Below are positions 17,943-26,625 of a stretch of DNA of 31,417 nucleotides, in pieces. The translations under genes and the position numbers were made by a program. A model generated the notes under the pieces. That model saw only the letters and a program-made list of their open reading frames with translations, was not told the DNA's origin and searched no databases. The DNA lies in IMG/VR virus record IMGVR_UViG_3300005613_000271, positions 1-31,417 of that record; one strand, 5' to 3'. The DNA comes from a virus. Within the stretch, counting starts at the first letter, position 1. Every line of letters starts with the position of its first letter.

Positions 17943-20135
17943 CTAATTTTTATTATCGTTACTTTTCTCTTTATTTTTATCCTTCTGCAAATTAACACGG
18001 TTTTTTGCAGATTCCATAAGTCCTTTAGCGCCTAACTTCATTGCTTCAGTTTTGCGTTTTTCCTCTTCCATCACTATATCATGAGCTTGCTTGTCTTCCC
18101 TGTCTTCCCTTGCTATTTGGATACCCTGTGCAATTTTCGCCTCATCTGATTTAGCCTTTTGCTGGATAGACATTGTTTGCATTTGCTGTACTTGTTCCCA
18201 GGCATCATCCAGTACCTTAAGACCCATATTAAGATCTTTGGCCATTTCGAAACGAATAACATCTTTTGTTCTAAGAGCACCTGAGTTGATTTCAACAGGA
18301 AAGTATTGTCTTATCCTTTCCTTTATTTCCTGGATCTTCTTTCCGTCAGATAAATATACCCCAAACTCACTAAAGTACAGCTCATCAATTAAATTGCCAA
18401 GATCGATAAGATTATCACCATACTTAATATATGTGGAAGTTCTTGATATGTATTCTTTATTTAGCTTGACCTTTTCACAAAGTTTTGTCAAGATCTTTTC
18501 CATGAACTCATTAATAAAAAAGAAGGCGTCTTTAGTAATGTTTCGTGAAGCTTCAATATTCTGCATAGCACCTGTAGCTGTGATCGACGCCTTCCCTTGT
18601 CCTTCTCTGTCCTCGTTTATTCCTGTAATCCTGTCCACGGTTTGCTCAATGGCAAGCTTCATGTTGATTAACTCTTTTAAGCTATCGCTCACACCTAAGT
18701 TTAGCTCTTTAATGACATTGGCTGCATTTTCGACTTCCCTGCCATATAAATTACCTTCCTCTGCTGAATTTATTTTCAAAACGCCATGCTCTACAACATC
18801 ATAAAGTACACCGCTCATGTCCATGCCACTCGGTACCAATGATTCATCATAGACAAATACCTGACCTTTTATCTTTTTAAGTTCACGAAGTATTTGCCAC
18901 ATTATGATGTCATATACTTCATCCAGGTTATAAATTAGCTCCTGGATGCTTACCCTGGTATTACCTATGGTCCCAAAAAGCAGGTGAGTATAGTCACTCT
19001 TTGCAAAATATTTCTTACCGCTGCCTTTGGTTTGTATAACATTTTGCTTTCGGCCAAGTTCAAGATATATTGGATCGCCGCCATCACCTATCCTATAGCC
19101 TTTATGTATTTGCTCACCCCATTGCACTGAAACAGTATATAGCATTTTATTAACATCCTTTTGAATTTTCTTTTCATTCTTTTCGTAATACTCAGCATCT
19201 ATATTTGTTTCATATGGAACGTCACTATCTTTAGGATAACTTGTTTTTGTATAAAATGGCCGCGGAGACGTAAATTCAACGTAATAAACCGGATATAGTG
19301 GCTGTCCACCTATTGTCTGTATGCCAGAATTTTCCAAAGATACCATATCCTTCAGCTTCTCTTTATCGGTAGCAGATATCTTAGGAAATTTTGCAAGTAT
19401 TTGGTGTTCATACATGAACATACGTTCACCGTTGAAAGGACTTTCTTCTGCATAAGGATCTCCCTCGACTTCCATATAGATTGCATTTTCCGGTGGGATT
19501 ACTCTAATGCGATCTACTTCAGCTTTGTCAGTATCTACTACTGCATGACATTGACTTACAAGTATCAGGAAGGTAAAAAACTCATAAGCTTTTCTAACAA
19601 GCTCATCTTCTTCAAGTTTTTCATCAAGGATTGCCTGCATAAATGATTCTGCCTGTTGTTTTGGACTTAACTTATTAAACAAGTCTGGATCGTTTGCTTC
19701 TGGTATCTCAAGCCCGTCCAGAATATTAAACCCAAAGGCTTTGCCAACAGCTTGAAGGTCCTCTTTAACCTGCATGGCTCCCAGTAGGACAGGAATATGA
19801 GCTAACTTTTTCGTTACTGCCTCTGGATTTGTAGCTTCAACATCCCGGTCAAATTTAAAGTCCAACATCTCACCAAGCAATAACTTAATTTTTGTACGGC
19901 CAAGACGGTATCGTATGATTGGTGTTGACGTTGATTTTCCGTAAGCTTTTTCTATATAGTTCTTGGCGATACTTGGTGAGACACCATTGTAAGAATTATA
20001 TATCTTTTGAAACTTACTACGGTTTTCAGATAAGGTGTTTTTATAATAATCGACTACCGCATCAATGTAATCTTTTATAAATTCATCCTTCTTCTTAGAT
20101 TCCGGGATATTTATATCTGGAAAGTTATTAATCAA
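17943..20135 (-). CDS. Portal protein, 730 aa
   Basis: The portal forms the dodecameric gate through which DNA enters and leaves the capsid. It follows TerL and is typical in length for large podoviruses. A conserved-looking portal core is visible around residues 500-535 (VDRITGINEDREGQG, then ASITATGAMQNIEAS), followed by a long amphipathic helical region, and the C-terminal ~90 residues are Gln/Lys/Glu-rich helices. The reading frame has no ATG near its N-terminus: the only plausible initiator is TTG at 20,135, since an in-frame stop lies 18 bases upstream of it and the next Met is about 90 residues inside. Use of TTG may limit portal expression relative to the capsid protein. Confidence 0.9.
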   Translation of the reverse strand: MINNFPDINIPESKKKDEFIKDYIDAVVDYYKNTLSENRSKFQKIYNSYNGVSPSIAKNYIEKAYGKSTSTPIIRYRLGRTKIKLLLGEMLDFKFDRDVEATNPEAVTKKLAHIPVLLGAMQVKEDLQAVGKAFGFNILDGLEIPEANDPDLFNKLSPKQQAESFMQAILDEKLEEDELVRKAYEFFTFLILVSQCHAVVDTDKAEVDRIRVIPPENAIYMEVEGDPYAEESPFNGERMFMYEHQILAKFPKISATDKEKLKDMVSLENSGIQTIGGQPLYPVYYVEFTSPRPFYTKTSYPKDSDVPYETNIDAEYYEKNEKKIQKDVNKMLYTVSVQWGEQIHKGYRIGDGGDPIYLELGRKQNVIQTKGSGKKYFAKSDYTHLLFGTIGNTRVSIQELIYNLDEVYDIIMWQILRELKKIKGQVFVYDESLVPSGMDMSGVLYDVVEHGVLKINSAEEGNLYGREVENAANVIKELNLGVSDSLKELINMKLAIEQTVDRITGINEDREGQGKASITATGAMQNIEASRNITKDAFFFINEFMEKILTKLCEKVKLNKEYISRTSTYIKYGDNLIDLGNLIDELYFSEFGVYLSDGKKIQEIKERIRQYFPVEINSGALRTKDVIRFEMAKDLNMGLKVLDDAWEQVQQMQTMSIQQKAKSDEAKIAQGIQIAREDREDKQAHDIVMEEEKRKTEAMKLGAKGLMESAKNRVNLQKDKNKEKSNDNKN

Positions 20136-20153
20136 TGTGCACAGATTTTACAA

Positions 20154-20184
20154 CAAAGAAACTAAAAAAAAAGACATTTGTCAA
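20154..20184 (-). promoter_or_regulatory. Candidate internal promoter between TerL and portal genes
   Basis: Read leftward, TTG at 20,184-20,182 is followed after exactly 20 bases by TTTCTTTG at 20,161-20,154, one mismatch from the Bacteroidetes -7 box TAnnTTTG. Initiation would fall near 20,147, about 12 bases before the portal TTG start. The 62-base gap is one of the larger ones in this compact array. Suggestive only. Confidence 0.35.
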
Positions 20185-20197
20185 GCAAGTACCTATA

Positions 20198-22243
20198 TTA
20201 AATAACAGATTTGTGCTCTTCAAGTTCATTTAACATATCCGTGCTCGTTTTCATTGGTTCGGTTAATTCTTTCTCAGTCTGATCTATAGGACGGATAGGA
20301 TTGTGGTTTTTATCGAAAGAAGTTAAGTTTAATTTTTTTCTCATATCATCTTCCCTCTCTTTTTCTTGTGGCCTTTTCTTCATATCAATAAATCTCATCA
20401 ATGCATAACCTAATGCATCAGCACTATCCCAGTCAGTGCCAATGTTTTCCTCATCATAAGCAACCAGGTCATAAAGTATTTCCCTGAATGGACACTTCAT
20501 GGCATGATCATCAACCCAGGTCTGCAGGATAGATAAAAGCCTTGGTTTACTATAGGAAGTCATCTTGACACCATAGTCATGCATCATTTTTCCGTCCGGG
20601 GCATCAAAACTTCTCGGTCTCGGAGACAAGTATCTCTTACCGCCATTTTCCTTAAAGAACTGAATTACCATATCGCTTTCAGCAGAAAGCATTGAATTTT
20701 TAATGGTATCCCAATAAACTGCCATTTGAAGGCATATTTCCCAAAAAAATTCTTTCCTAGGCGGGCGCTTGTAATAGATTGCTATTGGTATCTTTCCAAC
20801 CAGATCATCTTCATCTGGTATGCCTTCATAATTACGAACTACAATAGCACCGCCAAGAGAGTCACTGGTCAGTGTATCGTCTTCGTTATATCCATCGATA
20901 CCAAGAACATCAGCATTTTTCCATTTTATCGGGTGTTTGTATATCTTAACAATACGCCAGTCCTTTTCGTTTCGTTTTGGTGGATCTGCTGTAACCTGTA
21001 ATGGCATCTTAATATTGCCGCTCTCGTCCTTAACCCAGTTTAAAACAAATTCGCCGTATGGCTCATGATCCAAAGAATCAAGCCTAAAGAGCGATCCGTA
21101 TAGAATATCGTTATTAAAATTATTGCTACCCGAACTGTTGAAGACGTCTTCTATGCTCCTGGGATACTTTTGCTTCCATTGTATCAGCGCCTTTTTGTCA
21201 GGATTTTTTGCACGCTTGGCAATACCCTGGACGATTTTTTCGTCAGCAAACATAACATCCTCACAACCAAGTAGTTGCTCGGACCTCATACCTTTGTATT
21301 CCCGGTCAAGGTTAGGTGTTTCATGAATAACTTTTCCATCCTTATCCCTGGCACCTCTATAGTGTGGATAATAATATCTTGCACCATGTATAAACTTGAA
21401 CTTCAACCCATAGCTTTCTGCCTGTGAATAAAATTTCTTGAAAGCCTTAGAACCGGCAAGCATATTGCCGCCCGTGCCATAAATTAAAAATAAACCAATG
21501 AGCATATCACCAAGCATCATGTTGGGCTTCAGTGAGTTATACGCTTCATCAGCTTTAGGGAAATGACCTGTCTCCTCAAATATAACATGATGGAAGTATT
21601 CGCCTTCAAGCTTCTCTGCCTGATCATGCAATGTCTTAAAGTTAAGGACACCATTAACGACCTTCTCTTTATTATTTCCCTTGTCTTCTTCATAGCCCAG
21701 AATAAGCTCTTCATCATTTTCTCTTAAGAAGTTCATGTGCAGCTCCGGTGGCACATCGTTGTAGAATTTAAACAGCTTCCTTCGGAACCCGGCTACATAT
21801 GTATCCAGACCCGAGACAACACCCATTCTGTAATCATCTACAAACCGGATACCGTGCCCGGCCAGAGTTACACCAACGAAACTTATACCCTTACGGCGTG
21901 CTTTAGGCATCAGAATACCACAGTAGGTCGGATCATTCTGGACCTCATCAATAGTTCTGAAGATCTCATATTGTAAGTCTACATAGTCCGGAAATACAGT
22001 CCCTAATAAACCGTCAAGGTGCTGAAAGTTCAAAAAATAGTAGTACGGTCCAGGCAACCATATCCCACCGGTTTTATATCCGTTCATACAGCGGTCCACC
22101 TGCTCTTCCCACCATTCTCGCCAGGACGAGGTTCCATAGCAGTCGGGATTGCTTCTGGAATCGGCATAAAAAGGAATATTCCCGGCTACGGGACTGGGAT
22201 CAAAACCTCTTTTTTTAATTATAATGTTATAGTCGACACTCAT
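20198..22243 (-). CDS. terL: Terminase large subunit (TerL), 681 aa
   Basis: TerL is the ATPase and nuclease that packages DNA through the portal. The ATPase Walker A-type motif is at about residues 113-121 (PKARRKGIS), Walker B at 218-224 (HHVIFEE), and a GTGG coupling motif at 256-259. The C-terminal RNase H-like nuclease shows acidic residues at about 450 (VLGID), 520-523 (AESD) and 605-608 (TDWDSAD). The N-terminal segment with GYKTGG...YYYFLNF is shared with TerLs of Bacteroidetes phages. The start overlaps the preceding stop by one base. Its length is complete for the family. Confidence 0.95.
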   Translation of the reverse strand: MSVDYNIIIKKRGFDPSPVAGNIPFYADSRSNPDCYGTSSWREWWEEQVDRCMNGYKTGGIWLPGPYYYFLNFQHLDGLLGTVFPDYVDLQYEIFRTIDEVQNDPTYCGILMPKARRKGISFVGVTLAGHGIRFVDDYRMGVVSGLDTYVAGFRRKLFKFYNDVPPELHMNFLRENDEELILGYEEDKGNNKEKVVNGVLNFKTLHDQAEKLEGEYFHHVIFEETGHFPKADEAYNSLKPNMMLGDMLIGLFLIYGTGGNMLAGSKAFKKFYSQAESYGLKFKFIHGARYYYPHYRGARDKDGKVIHETPNLDREYKGMRSEQLLGCEDVMFADEKIVQGIAKRAKNPDKKALIQWKQKYPRSIEDVFNSSGSNNFNNDILYGSLFRLDSLDHEPYGEFVLNWVKDESGNIKMPLQVTADPPKRNEKDWRIVKIYKHPIKWKNADVLGIDGYNEDDTLTSDSLGGAIVVRNYEGIPDEDDLVGKIPIAIYYKRPPRKEFFWEICLQMAVYWDTIKNSMLSAESDMVIQFFKENGGKRYLSPRPRSFDAPDGKMMHDYGVKMTSYSKPRLLSILQTWVDDHAMKCPFREILYDLVAYDEENIGTDWDSADALGYALMRFIDMKKRPQEKEREDDMRKKLNLTSFDKNHNPIRPIDQTEKELTEPMKTSTDMLNELEEHKSVI

Positions 22244-22803
22244 TATTTTTCCTCATTTTCCTCTCCATCATAGCCTACCTTTACATGTGTGGCCTTATAG
22301 TTCTTGCGATTTGAAATAAGTATTTCTATCAGCGAAGCTCTTTTACCTCCGGTAAGTTTAATAACCTCTTCTTCGCTTTCTATAGCCCTATCAATATCAC
22401 TGACCTTATTTTCAATGATAGATAAAGAGCTTAGGATTTCCTTAATCCTGGTTGGGTTGTCTTCCTCTATCAGGCGGTTGTTAAGTACATGTTGCTTCTG
22501 CAGGTAGACGTCACGCTGGGTACGCTTTATATCAAAAATAAGACCATTGTATTCTTCAATGGCCTTACTCAGCTTTTTATCTATCTCTTCTGCATTTTTG
22601 CGGTTCTTGTAAGTCCTACGCAAAGCTATCGACCTGCGTTCATGCAGGGGGAGACGATGATATGGCCCATAACAGTAGTCATAAGCCATAATAATATAAA
22701 GCAATTCGTTGGATGAAACCTTAGACAGGTACTGACATAAAGAAACTGCCTCCTTCTTAAGGACAGCAGTACCTTCATCATTAACTAAAAAAACGCTAGG
22801 CAT
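22243..22803 (-). CDS. Coiled-coil protein upstream of TerL, possible small terminase, 186 aa
   Basis: The product has a compact N-terminal helical part (about 1-70), then a long Lys/Glu/Ile/Leu-rich coiled coil (about 75-150) and a Lys/Gly-rich end. Small terminase subunits combine a DNA-binding N-terminal domain with an oligomerising coiled coil and are usually encoded immediately before TerL, which is the case here, with a one-base overlap. I see no clear helix-turn-helix signature, so TerS remains a positional guess. The start ATG at 22,803 follows a 33-base A/T-rich gap. Confidence 0.65.
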   Translation of the reverse strand: MPSVFLVNDEGTAVLKKEAVSLCQYLSKVSSNELLYIIMAYDYCYGPYHRLPLHERRSIALRRTYKNRKNAEEIDKKLSKAIEEYNGLIFDIKRTQRDVYLQKQHVLNNRLIEEDNPTRIKEILSSLSIIENKVSDIDRAIESEEEVIKLTGGKRASLIEILISNRKNYKATHVKVGYDGEENEEK

Positions 22804-22836
22804 ATTACACTTATTTTAATACACCTAGCGAAATTA

Positions 22837-23043
22837 CTAAAATAAACTCGGCGAGTCAATATCTTTGATAATTAAATCTACCCTTTGCTCTAAAACCTTG
22901 GCCTCGCCTAATACGCTTTTATCATGAGTTCTGAAAAACACCAACTGTTTATTTCTCATGCGTTTGACGAGATTAAAGAACGTTTCAGCCTGGTTTTTGC
23001 TTTTAAAAGGACCAAAGGATGACTCGCCGTTATTTTTTTCCAT
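22837..23043 (-). CDS. Small hypothetical protein, 68 aa
   Basis: A short soluble protein, helical and basic in the centre (NLVKRMRNKQLVFFRTHDKS) and ending in an acidic/hydrophobic tail. No family is recognised. It overlaps the preceding 69-residue gene by 14 bases and precedes the TerS candidate. Tight overlap and shared direction support a real gene. Confidence 0.6.
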   Translation of the reverse strand: MEKNNGESSFGPFKSKNQAETFFNLVKRMRNKQLVFFRTHDKSVLGEAKVLEQRVDLIIKDIDSPSLF

Positions 23044-23239
23044 GGAATATTTGATCTAAAATAATATTAAGAAGCTTGGTGATGGATCGTGTATAGGATT
23101 CGTGATGCATCTTCAGGTTAGCCTCTGATAGTTCATCAGCAAACTTTAACCAATCCCTGGTCCTCATCTCTGAAACTTTAAGGCCTTCCTGCTGGTTCTT
23201 ATCAGCCAGGAAAGTCCTTGCACCAATCTTGTCGAACAT
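23030..23239 (-). CDS. Small hypothetical protein, 69 aa
   Basis: A short helical protein (a WLKFADELSEANLKMHHESY-like centre) with no signal peptide or membrane segment. No family is recognised. It begins two bases after the stop of the exported repeat protein and overlaps the next gene by 14 bases, consistent with one operon. It could be a small regulatory or assembly factor, but nothing in the sequence decides this. Confidence 0.6.
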   Translation of the reverse strand: MFDKIGARTFLADKNQQEGLKVSEMRTRDWLKFADELSEANLKMHHESYTRSITKLLNIILDQIFHGKK

Positions 23240-23241
23240 AA

Positions 23242-24192
23242 CTATTCTTCGGTTGTTAATAATTCACCCCAGCGTAGTTCTTCATATGTGGCCGGGTGAA
23301 CATTGGTCTTAGTTGTGCTTACCCAGGTGAAGAAATTTGAGAAATCCCTGAAATCCGGCATGAAGTACATTGTGTCTGAATTTTCAATTAATATCATGCA
23401 GGCATATTCGGGCGGAGTCAGAACATAATTGGTATCCATTCTCCAACCGTCATGTACACTGTAAGCCTGGCCGCTAATACAATAATCAGCATAGTCAGCA
23501 AGATCAGTCCACCTGAGATACTTGGTAGAGTCCAGTTGTGCCATCGGTATATTGTTTGCCAGACTGTCAAGCTGTGCCCCTGTAGCATAGTCAAGAAGGA
23601 CATTGTCAAGCTGCGCTAATGTTACATACGGGGCTATCTGTGTTTGTACATAAGCAATTGTTGCATAATCTGCAAGAGTTGCAATTTCTACATAATTATC
23701 CAAGTCAGTAAGCTGTGCATACCCATTCAGATCAGAAAGTAAAGCATAGTTACCGAGTGTTCCGGTCTGGACGTATCCATCAAGGTCTATTAAGGTTGCA
23801 TAATCATTGAGCTCTGAATCCTCGACGTATCCGTCCAATGTTGTGTTTAACACATAATCATTTAACGTGGTGAACAGACTGGTTGAGGTTACGTATCCTG
23901 CAAGTGTACTATTAAACTGGTGTTGTGGTACATATCCGGTTAACGTGTCCCCTTTTCGTACATAATTTGCCAAAGTGTCCTGGAGCTGTTGCAGAGTCAC
24001 AAAGTCCCCAAAAGTTCCACCAGCAAATACAGAATCGAGGTAATCTTCCATATAGGCCTTAACATATGGTTCAATATCTATTGAGTCCACTCCTTGAGTG
24101 ATATTTGCCACTGGCAACTCAATATATAATTGCGACCGGGCCGTAAACCCAATAGTCACGATCAGCATCAATAGTAAAATTGTTTTTTTCAT
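23242..24192 (-). CDS. Exported protein with fibre-like nonapeptide repeats, 316 aa
   Basis: The N-terminus is a clear Sec signal peptide: two Lys, a Leu/Ile/Val core, then a TARS|Q-type cleavage site near residue 20; Gln after the cut is frequent in Bacteroidetes. Residues about 60-215 are built from repeats of about 9-13 residues with the pattern G/D/N-Y-V/A-x(4-5)-L-x, at least six being exactly nine long (for example GYVEDSELN, DYATLIDLD, NYALLSDLN). Such repeats resemble the shafts of trimeric tail fibres. The C-terminal ~100 residues are a distinct, aromatic-rich domain. The combination of fibre-like repeats and export to the periplasm is unusual. The adjacent lipoprotein and single-TM genes suggest an envelope-directed role such as receptor masking or superinfection exclusion, but that is inference. 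Confidence 0.8.
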   Translation of the reverse strand: MKKTILLLMLIVTIGFTARSQLYIELPVANITQGVDSIDIEPYVKAYMEDYLDSVFAGGTFGDFVTLQQLQDTLANYVRKGDTLTGYVPQHQFNSTLAGYVTSTSLFTTLNDYVLNTTLDGYVEDSELNDYATLIDLDGYVQTGTLGNYALLSDLNGYAQLTDLDNYVEIATLADYATIAYVQTQIAPYVTLAQLDNVLLDYATGAQLDSLANNIPMAQLDSTKYLRWTDLADYADYCISGQAYSVHDGWRMDTNYVLTPPEYACMILIENSDTMYFMPDFRDFSNFFTWVSTTKTNVHPATYEELRWGELLTTEE

Positions 24193-24209
24193 TTGCTTTG
24201 TTTTATTGA

Positions 24210-24542
24210 TTAATCAAATACTGTTTTATATGATGTGGTCACATCTCCCGGCTTGGGAAAGCGCACTTTTAACATCTCCATGTAAATTGTTGAGTCCTCC
24301 CGCCACTTTGCCTTGCGAAATCCCTCATATTCCAGGAAATGCATTTTGCACTCGTGATAACCTGTAGCATAAGCATCCCACAACAAGGGCTGCATGAGGT
24401 TTTTAAGATCTTCATGTTCAACCTTTAACTCATCATACCATAACTTATAAGTCTTCTCCTGCTGGTCTGTGCAAGCAGAGAAGGTAAAGCCGATTGCTGA
24501 TAGCAATAAAGCTAATAGTGTTAATAATAAAATGTTCTTCAT
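24210..24542 (-). CDS. Phage-encoded lipoprotein, 110 aa
   Basis: The first ~24 residues form a lipoprotein signal peptide: Lys near the start, a long Leu/Ala core and a lipobox ending FSAC with Cys at residue 24. The mature part is a short charged helical domain (about 86 residues) with a second Cys. It would be lipid-anchored in the envelope. Start overlaps the 41-residue TM gene stop by four bases (ATGA), and the exported repeat gene follows 17 bases downstream, so the three should be co-expressed. An o-spanin, a superinfection-exclusion lipoprotein or a host-surface modifier are all possible. No motif decides. Confidence 0.78.
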   Translation of the reverse strand: MKNILLLTLLALLLSAIGFTFSACTDQQEKTYKLWYDELKVEHEDLKNLMQPLLWDAYATGYHECKMHFLEYEGFRKAKWREDSTIYMEMLKVRFPKPGDVTTSYKTVFD

Positions 24543-24664
24543 TTGCTTGTTTTGTTTTTGTTACCATATTGTTTTTTCATGGACATGTAAGTACCGTATG
24601 CTGTACCCAGCCCTACTGCCACCACGACCATGATTGCAAGAACCCATTGTATGAACTCACTCAT
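24539..24664 (-). CDS. Single-TM small membrane protein, 41 aa
   Basis: A short frame beginning at ATG 24,664 encodes a peptide with one strong hydrophobic helix (FIQWVLAIMVVVAVGLGTAYG) followed by a Lys-rich tail. It overlaps the preceding gene by 8 bases and the lipoprotein start by 4 (ATGA), which strongly supports translation. An N-out, C-in topology is expected from the basic tail. Together with the adjacent lipoprotein it could form an envelope pair, but the part outside the membrane is too short for a classic i-spanin. Confidence 0.7.
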   Translation of the reverse strand: MSEFIQWVLAIMVVVAVGLGTAYGTYMSMKKQYGNKNKTSK

Positions 24665-24848
24665 CTTTACCTTCTCTTTTGGCAATTGTCTTCTTCAGGA
24701 AATACTCATCCTCGAAGCCGCGGGCCGTCACGCCGTGATCGCCAACATCAGGAAGCCTGTTTTTAATCAGGATCCTTTCCTTTAGTTCCATGATGTCATC
24801 GATGTCGAGACTGTCGTCAACGGTTATTCTAAGCACTAGATCTTTCAT
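24657..24848 (-). CDS. Small hypothetical protein, 63 aa
   Basis: An acidic/basic mixed soluble protein, with beta- and helix-type elements in the first half (DLVLRITVDDSLDIDDIMELKERI) and a Lys-rich end. No family is recognised. It is the first gene after a 70-base non-coding gap following the nuclease gene, and overlaps the 41-residue gene by 8 bases. Confidence 0.6.
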   Translation of the reverse strand: MKDLVLRITVDDSLDIDDIMELKERILIKNRLPDVGDHGVTARGFEDEYFLKKTIAKREGKDE

Positions 24849-24918
24849 GATAATTGTTTTTTTGTTTTATTTAAACTTTTCTTAGCTTCTCTTATGTCAT
24901 CGTACTGTTTAACTTATT

Positions 24919-25791
24919 TTACCACACATCATCCCATATATCAGCTTTGGTCATCATCATATTCTGTACCTCTGCCTTCATATAATTTAAAGGTATCGTC
25001 TCTACAGATATGCTGTCTTCAAACTCATCAAAGCTCAACTGTTTCTCATCAGCCTTCCCTGGCATCCTGACAAAAATGATAAACAACCGTCCTATCTTTA
25101 CTTTAAAAAACATTTCTATCATATATGCATATATAGACTGCTGCAAGGCATACCTGTTGTAATTACAGTCTTCCAGGTGACTTATCGGCGGAAGGAAAAA
25201 CTTGTTGTAATGACGCTTGACACCTTCAGGTCCGCGCCAGATGCTGTCATAGACAATACCTTTTTCGAGATTGGTCTTAATATCAGAGATGTCAAAGACA
25301 CTCTTCTCCACATCCTTCTGACGCTGCAGGATAATATCTACTGTCCCGGCAACAAGCGGGTTTTTATGATATATCCTCTTTTCATTATATACGGCATAAT
25401 AGCCCATGGTGATCTTACTGATCTGTCTGATGATAGGAAGATATTTGTTTTCCGGCATAACACCTTTGCCGTAGTCTTCAATCATCTTGTGGATAAAGTT
25501 ACCGTGGACAATGCTGTCATCACGCTTCTTGTCCCAGCTGGACAGTATACGCTGCTGCTCCTGGATTATCTCTTTTTCATTAGGTTCATAGCCAAGCTGA
25601 TCACGAGCCTGGTACCGTGCCTTACGGTAAGAAATTCCCTCGCGGTCAAAAGGGACCGCGAAGGAATCTATAAACCGGGTAACGGGAGTAAAATCGCTAC
25701 CGTCTTTGATGCTGACATAGCTGTGACTTTCATCATCGAATTTCAGCACCTTTTCAACCAATCCAAAATCTAGAGCTGTTTGGATAGACAT
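24919..25791 (-). CDS. PD-(D/E)XK nuclease, RecB/Cas4-like, 290 aa
   Basis: Motifs of the RecB/AddB/Cas4-type PD-(D/E)XK nuclease branch occur in order: HGNFIHKMIEDY (96-107), AGTVDII with Asp152, DISDIKT with Asp170 and Lys172, and QQSIYAYMIE (217-226), matching the Q-x3-Y element. These residues form a metal-dependent DNA exonuclease centre. There are no Cys residues arranged as an iron-sulphur cluster, unlike Cas4. The protein is stand-alone, without a helicase domain. The context suggests roles in phage recombination, replication-end processing or host DNA breakdown. Crass-like phages commonly carry such a nuclease. Confidence 0.85.
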   Translation of the reverse strand: MSIQTALDFGLVEKVLKFDDESHSYVSIKDGSDFTPVTRFIDSFAVPFDREGISYRKARYQARDQLGYEPNEKEIIQEQQRILSSWDKKRDDSIVHGNFIHKMIEDYGKGVMPENKYLPIIRQISKITMGYYAVYNEKRIYHKNPLVAGTVDIILQRQKDVEKSVFDISDIKTNLEKGIVYDSIWRGPEGVKRHYNKFFLPPISHLEDCNYNRYALQQSIYAYMIEMFFKVKIGRLFIIFVRMPGKADEKQLSFDEFEDSISVETIPLNYMKAEVQNMMMTKADIWDDVW

Positions 25792-25830
25792 TTAATTATA
25801 TTTTAGGAATAAGATAATTTTAACCATCAT

Positions 25831-26625
25831 TTACGGCAGAGACATTTCGCCATCTTTATTTACCTGGTCCGGTACCTCTTCTTCTTCTTCTTCTTCTGCT
25901 GCTTTTCCTTCTTCTCTCTCGTCCAGCTCATCCAGCTGGTCCGTCACATCCTCGTGCTCGTCAAGCATGTTCTCTGGCGGAATGCATATCACGCCCTGTC
26001 CTTCCAGGTGTTCCAAAGCCATCTTGTTTACCGTATCATTGTCCAGCTCCTCGATCTCCCTCTCCCTGTTCTTGTCATCAGCAAACAAAGCAAGCATCAA
26101 CTGCTTGGGCTCCATCATGCGAAGCTTGTTTTCATTTATGAACTCTTCCACGGCAGCCATCACGTCAATAGCTACGGTCTGAAAAGCATACCAGTCCGGA
26201 TAGGTAGACTCGTAAGAGAGCTTAGGCGTACTCAGACCTATGACAGAGCCAAAATGATTTGTCATATGGCCTGTAATAATATAAGCCTCCTGGTTTTTTA
26301 CCAGTCCGGTAATCTTTACATTGTCCAACAGGTCCATAGCCTTATGCCTTATGCCCAGCTCAAGAGAACCAATCTCCCAGGACTCACCGCTTTCCAGCAA
26401 CTTGTCCATCTCCGGAAGCCAGTAACCCATAGCATCAAGCATGAACTTCTTTAACTTGTTAATCTCTTTTATGATATCCTCAGGAATAGGTATCTTAATC
26501 TTCAGCTCATTGATATCAATCTGAACCTTATACTCACCCTTGTTGCGCAGGTCCGTACCAGCCGCGCTGATACCACCTATACCTCCATCAATTAATTTAA
26601 ACTTACTTAGCTTCATAATACACAT
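25831..26625 (-). CDS. Hypothetical protein with acidic C-terminal tail, 264 aa
   Basis: A soluble alpha/beta body (about 1-200) is followed by a strongly acidic C-terminal tail (about 215-264) containing a run of seven Glu residues encoded by a GAA/GAG-type trinucleotide tract at 25,877-25,896. No family is recognised. Acidic tails occur on ssDNA-binding and DNA-mimic proteins, but the body shows no motif that proves this. Two ATG codons (26,625 and 26,616) are possible starts, and both overlap the preceding gene. It lies next to the nuclease, so a role in DNA metabolism is possible. Confidence 0.7.
   Translation of the reverse strand: MCIMKLSKFKLIDGGIGGISAAGTDLRNKGEYKVQIDINELKIKIPIPEDIIKEINKLKKFMLDAMGYWLPEMDKLLESGESWEIGSLELGIRHKAMDLLDNVKITGLVKNQEAYIITGHMTNHFGSVIGLSTPKLSYESTYPDWYAFQTVAIDVMAAVEEFINENKLRMMEPKQLMLALFADDKNREREIEELDNDTVNKMALEHLEGQGVICIPPENMLDEHEDVTDQLDELDEREEGKAAEEEEEEEVPDQVNKDGEMSLP

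Noticed and set aside
17551-18804. Long + strand frames opposite the scaffold-like and portal genes (131 and 237 codons)
   Set aside because: They mirror biased codon use of the acidic and Ser/Lys-rich genes on the other strand. Product sequences are low-complexity Ser/Val or Ser/Ile/Leu.
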